Source: an uncultured Dialister sp. (GTDB taxonomy: Bacteria; Bacillota; Negativicutes; Veillonellales; Dialisteraceae). Taken from it: DNA of 15,424 nt. The position numbers were made by a program, and so were the translations under genes. This document shows positions 5,951-12,548 of this stretch, piece by piece (position 1 is the stretch's first letter; each line of letters starts with the position of its first letter). The stretch lies in assembly GCA_900759415.1 (NCBI GenBank), contig CAAEVC010000156.1, positions 1-15,424 of the forward strand, written 5' to 3'. The notes beneath the pieces were generated by a model, which had not been told where the DNA came from, did no database searches, and saw only the letters and a list, made by a program, of their open reading frames with translations.

Positions 5951-7008
5951 TGAAGAAACCAGGCAATCAATGGCCATCGCTCCTTCTTTCATGGTTTGAC
6001 GGGCATAAGAGAGACCTTCCCTGGCGGGAGGCGAAACCAAGGAATCCGTACCATGTGTGGATTTCTGAAATCATGCTGCAGCAGACGAGAACGGAAGCGG
6101 TGAAGCCATATTTCAACAGCTGGATGGAACGGTTTCCTACGATTTCCTCGCTGGCAGAGGCGAAAGAGGAAGATGTGCTCCATCAGTGGCAGGGACTTGG
6201 CTATTACAGCCGGGCAAGGAATATCTATAAAGCGGCCAGAGAAATGGCAGACCATTATGGAAGCCGTCTCCCGGAAAGCAAGGAGGAAATCCGTGCCCTT
6301 CCAGGCATCGGGGACTATACGGCCGGAGCCATCCTTTCCATGGCCTATGGAAAGAAAGAAGGGGCGGTGGACGGCAATGTGCTCCGGGTCTATGCCAGGC
6401 TCTATGATGTGGAAGAGGATATCTTAAAGACAAAGGGGAAGAAGGAAATCACCGGCCTTGTGGAGGAAACTCTTCCTGACAGAGCAGGGGATTTCAATGA
6501 AGCTCTCATGGATCTTGGGTCTGAAGTGTGCATCCCGAAGAATCCACGGTGCGAAATCTGTCCCCTCCGGAATGAATGTCTGGCACTGGAAAGGGGACGG
6601 GAGAAGGAACTTCCTATCCGCACGAAGAAAAAAGCGCAGAAGGAAGAACAGGCCGCCTGCGCCATTGTGATGAAAGAAGGAAAGGTGCTCCTCCATCTCC
6701 GGCCATCCAGAGGCATGCTGGCTTCCATGTGGGAATTTCCCATGGTCCTTTCGGAAACAAAGGAAGGCGCCAGAAAGGAGCTGGAAGAGAAGCTCAAGGG
6801 GGAGGCAGGAGAGGCTCTCTGGCATTATAAACATGTATTTACCCATCGCATCTGGCATATGGATGCTTATGTGATGGAAGGAGGGACTGTTCCAGAAGGA
6901 GAATACCGGTGGTTCAGTCCGGAAGAATATAAGAAGATACCGCTCGCCGGGCCTCATGCGAAACTGGCGGCCTGGGTAGAAGACTATTTCTTTGACGGAG
7001 AGGAGTGA
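5950..7008 (+). CDS. mutY: A/G-specific adenine DNA glycosylase MutY
   Basis: MutY removes adenine mispaired with 8-oxoguanine in base excision repair. Landmarks: W25 (RDLPWRE); catalytic Glu40 in WISEIMLQQT; helix-hairpin-helix LPGIGDYTAGAI (117-128); catalytic Asp141 in AVDGNVLRV; and a [4Fe-4S] cluster with C194-x6-C201-x2-C204-x5-C210. The C-terminal Nudix-like domain (from ~235) carries F297-T298-H299 in place of the FSH loop that reads 8-oxoG in Geobacillus MutY. The 352-residue length is normal. It starts on the last base of the Nudix stop codon (TAATG), so the sanitising and repair enzymes are translationally coupled. Confidence 0.95.
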   Translation: MKKPGNQWPSLLLSWFDGHKRDLPWREAKPRNPYHVWISEIMLQQTRTEAVKPYFNSWMERFPTISSLAEAKEEDVLHQWQGLGYYSRARNIYKAAREMADHYGSRLPESKEEIRALPGIGDYTAGAILSMAYGKKEGAVDGNVLRVYARLYDVEEDILKTKGKKEITGLVEETLPDRAGDFNEALMDLGSEVCIPKNPRCEICPLRNECLALERGREKELPIRTKKKAQKEEQAACAIVMKEGKVLLHLRPSRGMLASMWEFPMVLSETKEGARKELEEKLKGEAGEALWHYKHVFTHRIWHMDAYVMEGGTVPEGEYRWFSPEEYKKIPLAGPHAKLAAWVEDYFFDGEE

Positions 7009-7012
7009 TATT

Positions 7013-8128
7013 TTGTTTGAACGGATGATACTCATGTTCTTTTCCCTCATGGGACTTCTGAACGGCGCTTTATTTGTCTGGATCTTCCGGAAGAGAAGCA
7101 TTTTCTTCCAACTTCTGGGAAGCTGGGCCATCAGCTTTGCGGCGGCTTACTATTTCCTCTGGTATGCAAAAGGATATGACGGCTTCGGCCTCTGGAGTCT
7201 CTGGCTTGCTTATGGGATGACGGGACTCATGGTGGCAGAAATCATTGCACTGCCGCTCCTCTTCATCCTCGCTCTTGTCTCTATCCCGAAAAATGGGAAA
7301 CTCTGGGCGCAGCGCCTCTCCCTTGCGGCCATCCTGGCAGCAGTGGGGATTGGTGTCTACGGTTCGGTAGATGGGAATACCAGCGAGAGAGTGGAACATT
7401 ACGATCTTTATGTAGATAATCTTCCTGCTTCCTTTGAAGGATATAAGATTGCTCAGGTGACCGATACCCACATCGGCCCCTATTTCCGGTACAGCGACCT
7501 TCCGGCGGAAATCGAAAGAGCTCATGTGGAAGGAGCAGATATCCTTGCCTTCACCGGTGACCTCATCGACGATGTGCGCTATATGCCAGATGCCGCCAAG
7601 GCACTTTCTGAAGGATACAAAGATTTCCCTGACGGCATCCTTTACGTCTGGGGGAATCACGAATACTACAGAGGGAAGGACTATATCGAACAGGAACTGG
7701 ACACCACGCCGGTCCACCGCATCGTAAATAGCCATGAAGCCATCCGGCGGGGCAGTGACGTCCTCTACTTCACCGGTGTCGATTATCCCTGGGCCAAGGG
7801 AAGCGCCATGAAAAAAGAGATAAAAGAAATGGCAGATGAAGCCTGGGATGGAGTGCCAGAAGGAAGCAATGTCATCTTCCTTGCTCACCATTCTGCATTC
7901 ATCGATGAAGGACTGAAACGGGGCGCCATCATCACCCTCACCGGACATACTCACGGTACCCAGTTCGGCCTCTTTGGAAAACCGATCATCACGCCTTTCA
8001 CCTACACCAGAGGCATGTACAGCGACGGCATCCATAAGGGCTATGTCTCTGTAGGCACAGGAAGCTGGTTCCCCTTCCGGTGGAGCTGTGAAAGAGAACT
8101 GACTGTGTTTACGCTGAAGAGAGCGTAG
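7013..8128 (+). CDS. Membrane-anchored calcineurin-like metallophosphoesterase (YkuE/YaeI/LpxG-like)
   Basis: The protein has 371 residues. Three to four hydrophobic segments occupy residues ~6-118, then a metallophosphoesterase domain begins at ~143. Metal ligands: D151-x-H153 (QVTDTHIGPY), D183 (FTGDLID), N215-H216 (YVWGNHEYY), H292 (FLAHHSAF), H312 and H314 (LTGHTHGTQFG). The last motif is normally GHTHGGQ; here the second Gly is Thr. I chose TTG 7013 because AGGAG lies 7 nt upstream; ATG 7025 is too far from it, and TTG 6992 lies inside mutY without a ribosome site. Relatives act on phospholipid or lipid A intermediates such as UDP-2,3-diacylglucosamine, which would suit a diderm, but the substrate cannot be decided here. 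Last gene of the operon. Confidence 0.85.
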   Translation: MFERMILMFFSLMGLLNGALFVWIFRKRSIFFQLLGSWAISFAAAYYFLWYAKGYDGFGLWSLWLAYGMTGLMVAEIIALPLLFILALVSIPKNGKLWAQRLSLAAILAAVGIGVYGSVDGNTSERVEHYDLYVDNLPASFEGYKIAQVTDTHIGPYFRYSDLPAEIERAHVEGADILAFTGDLIDDVRYMPDAAKALSEGYKDFPDGILYVWGNHEYYRGKDYIEQELDTTPVHRIVNSHEAIRRGSDVLYFTGVDYPWAKGSAMKKEIKEMADEAWDGVPEGSNVIFLAHHSAFIDEGLKRGAIITLTGHTHGTQFGLFGKPIITPFTYTRGMYSDGIHKGYVSVGTGSWFPFRWSCERELTVFTLKRA

Positions 8129-8157
8129 AGAGTCACTAGCGATGCTGACGACTTAAG

Positions 8158-8177
8158 CTCATGCTTTAAAGCATGAG
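8158..8177. repeat. Perfect 20-bp palindrome
   Basis: CTCATGCTTTAAAGCATGAG is fully self-complementary with no spacer. It lies 30 bp after the metallophosphoesterase stop. It lacks a T-run, so it is more like a dyad protein-binding site or cruciform than a terminator. Confidence 0.6.
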
Positions 8178-8372
8178 AAGAGTTAAGAGTTGAGCGTCGA
8201 GAGCCCCGAGGCGGTTGTAAGAACTTCATAATTTTTTCTTATATAGCCTTGACTGTCAACGGCGTTAGACCATTAGCTTCTCATAGTGCGGCTTTCCCCT
8301 ATCCCCACGACAGCCTGTCGTGGTACTTCCCCCGGAGGGAGAAGCCACATTAAGGAAGGCAGCTTTGCCGAA

Positions 8373-8409
8373 AAAAACAGCGTTGAACGTATTGTTCAAC
8401 GCTGTTTTT
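8373..8409. terminator. Bidirectional intrinsic terminator
   Basis: An 11-bp perfect stem (8378-8388 with 8394-8404) and a 5-nt loop are preceded by seven A and followed by five T. It can end both the plus-strand operon finishing at 8128 and the minus-strand gene finishing at 8475. The stem is the same sequence as at 134-160. Confidence 0.85.
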
Positions 8410-8474
8410 GTATACTCGTTGGCTTTGTCGACACCTTCTTAGGGATATCAACTCTCTAAGCTGCCGCCGGCATC

Positions 8475-8984
8475 TTAGCTTTTGGATGCAGAGAGGGTGG
8501 TGTCGATTTTGTTCATTGGTTTCTGGGAGATCTGAACGATTTCGCTCCGGATCTGTTCCATTTCGTCATTGTTGTCAGTGGTGAGTTCTTTTAATGTGAC
8601 GGGAGTCTTGTCTGCATTGGTCAGCGGGGTTTCAATGGTTTTGGACATGGTGTTGTAGGAGAGGATGAGGTCTCGTTTTCCCGAGGAGGGGGTGATGACG
8701 AGGCGGGCGCCGTCTACTTTGCCTGTGCCGTTTAAGGAGCCATTGACTTCTTTGCTGCCCTGCTGGACTTTGTGTTCTACAGTGATGCTGCCGTCATCAT
8801 TCTTTGTGAATGTGAGGGTTTCCAGATTTCTTATATTGTCGCCGGACCAGTTGACCCCTGCGTCCTGAACGCCCCACCAGGTACCGTGCCATGGGCCGCC
8901 GCTGATGAAGTGGACGTAAACAAAGTAACCGCCTCCGATAAGTATTGCAATGGCAAGAATGATGAGTGCCAGAATTTTTTTCAT
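8475..8984 (-). CDS. Hypothetical membrane-anchored protein (169 aa)
   Basis: No family recognised. After MKK, residues 4-22 are a strong hydrophobic anchor (ILALIILAIAILIGGGYF). The rest is a soluble, beta-rich, presumably extracytoplasmic domain with a GTWWG motif (WHGTWWGVQDAGVNW) near residue 36 and repeated short strands (LTFTKNDDGSITVEHKVQ). It ends in a charged helix. This layout resembles small secreted lipocalin- or DUF-type domains, but I would not name one. I chose ATG 8984 because GGAGG precedes it closely; the longer ORF back to 9056 runs through tandem repeats and has no ribosome site. Monocistronic, with tandem 15-bp repeats just upstream and a bidirectional terminator downstream. 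Confidence 0.8.
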   Translation of the reverse strand: MKKILALIILAIAILIGGGYFVYVHFISGGPWHGTWWGVQDAGVNWSGDNIRNLETLTFTKNDDGSITVEHKVQQGSKEVNGSLNGTGKVDGARLVITPSSGKRDLILSYNTMSKTIETPLTNADKTPVTLKELTTDNNDEMEQIRSEIVQISQKPMNKIDTTLSASKS

Positions 8985-9000
8985 TTGAATCCTCCAGAAT

Positions 9001-9059
9001 ACGAGATAACACGAACCATTATGACAGGGACGAGATAACACGGAACGAGATAACACGGA
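9001..9059 (-). repeat. Three direct 15-bp repeats upstream of the 8475-8984 gene
   Basis: On the plus strand ACGAGATAACACGGA occurs twice in exact tandem (9030-9044, 9045-9059). A third copy with one change lies at 9001-9015. The 14-bp segment between (9016-9029) may be a diverged unit, so the spacing is about 15 bp throughout. They sit between the presumed -10 (9071-9076) and the ribosome site of the minus-strand gene, that is, in its leader. Confidence 0.85.
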
Positions 9060-9070
9060 CTATTTTTCTT

Positions 9071-9076
9071 ATTATA
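9071..9076 (-). promoter_or_regulatory. -10 element of the 8475-8984 gene
   Basis: A perfect TATAAT on the minus strand lies ~90 bp before the start codon. No good -35 is seen. Transcription would begin at about 9064, immediately before the 15-bp repeats. Confidence 0.45.
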
Positions 9077-9178
9077 TATAAAAATCAGTATGAATGAAAG
9101 TGAATTTATAGAAGAAAATCTTTATTCGAAAATGTTCATGAAAAATGAAAGAAAGGGATTTAAATTTTGTTATATTCT

Positions 9179-9187
9179 TGCTATAAT
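9179..9187 (+). promoter_or_regulatory. Extended -10 promoter for a possible small RNA
   Basis: TGCTATAAT is a full extended -10, followed 12 bp later by a hairpin region and no credible gene until gyrA at 9810. Confidence 0.4.
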
Positions 9188-9193
9188 TAATTA

Positions 9194-9287
9194 CATAGGG
9201 AGTGTCCTCTCTATCCCAATCATTTGGACACTCCTTTCTATGATTTTTTTCGGGAAAGGCCTCCTCGGCAACGGGGAGGCCTTTTTC
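9194..9287 (+). ncRNA. Candidate small RNA with two hairpins
   Basis: From the extended -10 promoter, a transcript of ~93 nt would contain hairpin 1 (GGAGTGTCC 9199-9207 with GGACACTCC 9226-9234, 18-nt loop). A TTTCTATGATTTTTTT stretch follows, then a strong intrinsic terminator (9255-9284). No known RNA family is recognised. Hairpin 1 could itself be a weak terminator giving a ~45-nt product. This is inference from promoter-hairpin-terminator order only. Confidence 0.35.
9255..9287 (+). terminator. Strong intrinsic terminator with no gene upstream
   Basis: A 10-bp stem (9255-9264 with 9275-9284), GC-rich in the middle, closes a ~10-nt loop and runs into TTTTT. A-rich sequence on the left makes it usable on the minus strand too. 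The only plus-strand transcript it could end is the candidate RNA from 9182, since the minus-strand gene starts to its left. Confidence 0.8.
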
Positions 9288-9293
9288 GATGGG

Positions 9294-9604
9294 GAAAAGA
9301 GAGAGTTGAGCGCTACATCTTGGATAAGTTTCACTAGCGATGCAACAGACTTAAATAAGCCAATGAACCCCTTTCCATTTCTCCTTCCAGGAGAAATGAC
9401 TTTCCCCGAACGAAAATCGCGATGCGATTTCCGTAGTTCGGCGATTCACAGGCCTCTCAGTCGATTTCGTTTCCCTGCGAAACCAGTTCACTGCTCTCCT
9501 GGGGGAGCCCACATTAAGGAATGAGGCTTGGCCGAAATATAAATGTAAAAATTATAATTTTTTTACCTTCTCAGGGCTCTCTGCGCTCAACTCGGGGCTC
9601 TATC
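9294..9604 (+). repeat. Modular intergenic repeat, copy E (rearranged)
   Basis: Contains GAGAGTTGAGCG, the TCACTAGCGATGC box (9331-9343) and a hairpin ATTTCTCC/GGAGAAAT (9377-9397). The 36-nt hairpin identical to copy A except for its loop follows (9406-9441), then the CTCTCCTGGGGGAGCCCACATTAAGGAA box and GGCTTGGCCG. At 9571-9601 a head-like stretch lies in reverse orientation (complement reads AGAGCCCCGAGTTGAGCG). An AT palindrome sits at 9547-9562. An ORF from 9090 running through this is not credible. Confidence 0.55.
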
Positions 9605-9714
9605 TTTTTCGCTTTAAATGGCTCTTACAGGAAATAAACAATTTCAGAATTTCCGTATAATTTTTTGCAAAAATCGTCAAAAAATAGGTTAAAATGGCTT
9701 ATGAGCGGTTTTTA

Positions 9715-9723
9715 TGGTATAAT
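9715..9723 (+). promoter_or_regulatory. Extended -10 promoter of gyrA
   Basis: TGGTATAAT matches the extended -10 consensus, 86 bp before the gyrA ATG. The hexamer 17 bp upstream (TGGCTT) is a poor -35. Another TATAAT at 9656-9661 could be an upstream alternative. Confidence 0.55.
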
Positions 9724-9746
9724 AAAGTTATAAAGTTCTGGGAGAC

Positions 9747-9778
9747 AGAGGGATCCCTTGGGGGCCGCTGTTTTTTTT
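9747..9778 (+). terminator. Terminator-like structure in the gyrA leader
   Basis: An imperfect stem (CAGAGGGATCC with GGGGGCCGCTG, two internal mismatches) leads directly into eight T (9771-9778). It lies between the gyrA promoter and its ribosome binding site. It could attenuate gyrA transcription. The stem is poorer than the other terminators in this window. Confidence 0.35.
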
Positions 9779-9809
9779 ATGTACCAGTAAAGGAGAGTGT
9801 ATAGATTCT

Positions 9810-12287
9810 ATGGATTCTATAGAATGGAAGGAAGGTAAGATCGTCAGTACCCCGCTTGAGGGACAGATGAAAAATTCCTACATCGACTATGCCATGTCGG
9901 TCATTGTGACCCGTGCGCTTCCTGATGTAAGGGATGGATTGAAGCCTGTTCACCGCCGTATTCTCTATGCGATGAATGAGGCAGGCATGCTTCCTGGCAA
10001 GCCTTATAAGAAATCCGCCCGTATCGTCGGCGATGTACTTGGTAAATTTCATCCCCATGGCGATTTTGCGGTGTATGAATCTGCAGTCCGCATGGCGCAG
10101 GATTTCTCTACCCGTTACCTCCTTGTAGATGGCCACGGTAACTTTGGTTCTGTGGACGGCGATTCCCCGGCAGCTATGCGTTATACAGAAATGCGCATGG
10201 CGAAGATTACGCTGGAAATGCTCCGGGATATTGATAAGAATACAGTGGATTTCATGCCGAACTATGATGGTTCCCTTCAGGAACCGGTAGTGCTGCCGTC
10301 CCGTATTCCAAATCTTCTGGTGAATGGTTCCTACGGTATTGCAGTAGGTATGGCTACCAATATTCCGCCCCACAATCTGTCTGAAGTGGTGGATGGCCTT
10401 TCTGCCATGATTGATAATCCAGATATTACCATCGATGAACTGATGAAGTACATCAAGGGTCCGGATTTCCCGACTTACGGCATCATCATGGGCCATAAGG
10501 GCATCGAAGATATGTACAAGACAGGCCGCGGTTCCATTACTCTGAGAGCAAAGACTGAAATTGAAGAAATGGAAGGGAGCCGGGGTAAGCACAGAATCAT
10601 TGTGACCGAGATCCCTTATCAGGTGAACAAGGCCAGACTGATTGCTACCATTGCAGATCTCCAGCGGCAGAAGGTGCTGGACGGCATCACTATGCTCCGT
10701 GATGAATCTGACCGCGAAGGCATGCGTATTGCCATCGAACTCCGTGCCGATGTGAGCCCGGAAATCATGCTGAACAATCTGTACAAGCACACCCAGATGC
10801 AGATCAATTTCGGCGCTATCATGCTGGCACTGGTGGATGGACATCCGAAGATCCTGAATCTGAAGCAGATTCTTTACTATTATCTGAAACATCAGGAAAA
10901 AGTCATTACCAGAAGAAGCCAGTACGAACTGGATAAGGCGAAGGCAAAGGCTCATATCCTGGAAGGTCTCCTCATTGCGCTGGATCATATCGATGAAGTC
11001 ATCAAGACTATCAGAGAATCTCAGACCGATGAAATCGCAAAGAGTGCCTTGATGACCCGGTTCGAACTTTCCGACAAGCAGGCTATGGCTATTCTGGATA
11101 TGCGTCTCAGAAAACTGACAGGTCTGGAAAGAGACAAACTGGAAGCAGATTATAAGGATGTGCTGGAAACTATTGCATACCTGGAAGATCTCCTTTCCAG
11201 CAGAGAAAAGATTATGAACGTTGTCAAAGAAGAATTGCAGGATGAAAAGAATAGATTCGGCGACGACAGAAGAACAGAAATCGCTGCTGCTCAGGAAGAA
11301 TTCGATATCACCGATCTCGTTCCTGATGAACCGATGACTGTCACCCTGACAAAGCAGAATTACATCAAACGGATGGATTCCAGCGATATCAGAGTACAGA
11401 GAAAAGGCGGCCGCGGCGTTTCCGGCATGAAGATGAAGGATGAAGACTATGTATGGAAGATACTGAACACATCCACACATAACCGTATCCTCTTCTTCAC
11501 CAATAAGGGCAAGGTATATATGAAGACTGCGGTGGATCTGCCAAAATCCGGCAGAACAGCCAGAGGCAGCGCTCTCATCAACTATATCCCGGGCCTTTCT
11601 GCCGGTGAAAGAGTCACTGAACTGCTTGATATTGATGCTACAGAAAAAGAAGCACAGTATCTCCTCATGATCACAAAGCTGGGTTATGTGAAGAAGACTG
11701 CGATTTCTGAATACAAGAACATCAACAAGAATGGACTCATCGCTATCCGCCTCAATGAAGGGGATGAACTGGTCACTGTCATCCGTGTCAAAGGGGATGA
11801 AGATGTCATCCTTGGAACCCGGTTCGGCATGGCTATCCGCTTCTCCATTGGAGACGGAGTGGTTCGTTCCATGGGCAGAGCAGCCGCTGGCGTTCACGGC
11901 ATCCGTCTCTCTACTTCCAAAGATATGCAGGATGAAGTAGTCGGCGCGGTCATTGCAGCAGATAAGGATATCTTCACCATTTCTGCTGACGGCAATGCTA
12001 AGAGAAACAAGGCTGACGCTTACCGCATCCAGGGCAGAAACGGCATGGGCGTAAGAAACTTCAAGAAAGGATTTGAAGTAGTCGCTCTCGTCGCTGCCGA
12101 TGATACTGATGAACTGGTCGGTGTATCTGAACAGGGCATCACCATCAAGACAAAGGCAAGCCAGATCAGCAGCAAGAAAGCAAAAGCCGGTCAGGGCGTC
12201 ATCCTCCAGAGACTGGAAGAAGGAGACCGCATCGCCTCCATCGACGTCATCACTGGAGAAGAAGAAACTGAAGAAACTGAAGAATAA
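9810..12287 (+). CDS. gyrA: DNA gyrase subunit A
   Basis: GyrA cuts and rejoins DNA in the GyrA2GyrB2 complex that introduces negative supercoils. The 825-residue length is normal. The N-terminal breakage-reunion domain begins SYIDYAMSVIVTRALPDVRD. The active-site Tyr125 lies in AAMRYTEMRM. The C-terminal beta-pinwheel starts with a GyrA box QRKGGRG (530-536; canonical QRRGGKG), which favours GyrA over ParC. In the quinolone-binding region the motif is HPHGD-F86-AVYE90: Phe replaces the usual Ser (E. coli Ser83), a change known to give fluoroquinolone resistance elsewhere; Glu at the Asp87 position is ordinary in Firmicutes. The tail is Glu/Thr-rich. AAAGGAG lies 14 nt before the ATG, longer than usual, but no closer in-frame start exists. 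gyrB is not in the window. Confidence 0.97.
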   Translation: MDSIEWKEGKIVSTPLEGQMKNSYIDYAMSVIVTRALPDVRDGLKPVHRRILYAMNEAGMLPGKPYKKSARIVGDVLGKFHPHGDFAVYESAVRMAQDFSTRYLLVDGHGNFGSVDGDSPAAMRYTEMRMAKITLEMLRDIDKNTVDFMPNYDGSLQEPVVLPSRIPNLLVNGSYGIAVGMATNIPPHNLSEVVDGLSAMIDNPDITIDELMKYIKGPDFPTYGIIMGHKGIEDMYKTGRGSITLRAKTEIEEMEGSRGKHRIIVTEIPYQVNKARLIATIADLQRQKVLDGITMLRDESDREGMRIAIELRADVSPEIMLNNLYKHTQMQINFGAIMLALVDGHPKILNLKQILYYYLKHQEKVITRRSQYELDKAKAKAHILEGLLIALDHIDEVIKTIRESQTDEIAKSALMTRFELSDKQAMAILDMRLRKLTGLERDKLEADYKDVLETIAYLEDLLSSREKIMNVVKEELQDEKNRFGDDRRTEIAAAQEEFDITDLVPDEPMTVTLTKQNYIKRMDSSDIRVQRKGGRGVSGMKMKDEDYVWKILNTSTHNRILFFTNKGKVYMKTAVDLPKSGRTARGSALINYIPGLSAGERVTELLDIDATEKEAQYLLMITKLGYVKKTAISEYKNINKNGLIAIRLNEGDELVTVIRVKGDEDVILGTRFGMAIRFSIGDGVVRSMGRAAAGVHGIRLSTSKDMQDEVVGAVIAADKDIFTISADGNAKRNKADAYRIQGRNGMGVRNFKKGFEVVALVAADDTDELVGVSEQGITIKTKASQISSKKAKAGQGVILQRLEEGDRIASIDVITGEEETEETEE

Positions 12288-12316
12288 TAAGTAAGGGGCC
12301 TGCCCTTTTAGATGTT

Positions 12317-12346
12317 AAAGAGAGCCGTGAAAACGGCTCTCTTTTT
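12317..12346 (+). terminator. Intrinsic terminator after gyrA
   Basis: A 12-bp perfect stem (12317-12328 with 12333-12344) and a GAAA tetraloop end in CTCTTTTT, 30 bp after the gyrA stop. Confidence 0.9.
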
Positions 12347-12363
12347 GCTTGTGGGGTAGATAG

Positions 12364-12530
12364 AGTCCCGGGTTGAGAATCTTACAGGACAAATCAGACG
12401 GTCAGACTTCAGTCAATCAGACAGAAGGGGCAACCGCACTATGAGACACTGATGGTATCGCGTGATGACCGTTCGGCTTTATAAGAAAATCATAAAGTCT
12501 TTACAACCACCGCGGGGCTCTGCCTTTTCC
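12364..12530 (-). repeat. Modular intergenic repeat, copy C (inverted)
   Basis: Read on the minus strand it begins CAGAGCCCCGCGGTGGTTG and forms the hairpin GACTTTAT...ATAAAGCC (12475-12499). It continues to CTCATAGTGCGGTTGCCCC, matching CTCATAGTGCGGCTTTCCCC in copy B. It then diverges from B. It fills most of the gap between gyrA and the tRNA genes; the window has only this full-head copy in minus orientation. Confidence 0.6.
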
Positions 12531-12548
12531 AACTCGATATAACAGAAA

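Larger units (their letters stand above)
8133..8440 (+). repeat. Modular intergenic repeat, copy B (most complete)
   Basis: Order of modules: TCACTAGCGATGCTGACGA box (8133-8151); perfect 20-bp palindrome (8158-8177); head GAGAGCCCCGAGGCGGTTG (8199-8217) with the AT-rich hairpin; GTCAACGGCG and CATAGTGCGG boxes; hairpin CCACGACAG/CTGTCGTGG (8305-8323); CCCCCGGAGGGAGAAGCC box with ACATTAAGGAAGGC; terminator hairpin (8378-8404); and TCGTTGGC tail. Copy D at 12898 has the same order but lacks the terminator. This fills the 346-bp gap between the metallophosphoesterase and the next minus-strand gene; no ORF is credible. Confidence 0.65.

Noticed and set aside
7070..8035. 321-codon minus-strand frame opposite the metallophosphoesterase
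   Set aside because: The plus strand carries every metal-binding motif of the family; the minus frame has no start signals or recognisable domain.
9001..9059. Short CRISPR array
   Set aside because: The 15-bp units are too short and adjacent, without unique spacers, and no cas genes are present.
9090..9524. 144-codon plus-strand frame with a hydrophobic stretch
   Set aside because: No ribosome site; it runs through two hairpins, an intrinsic terminator and repeat copy E. Its C-terminal half is translated repeat sequence similar to the frame at 4735-4947.
9777..11897. 706-codon open frame on the minus strand opposite gyrA
   Set aside because: It lies wholly antisense to a well-conserved gyrA, starts without a ribosome site and resembles no protein family; its length reflects gyrA codon bias.
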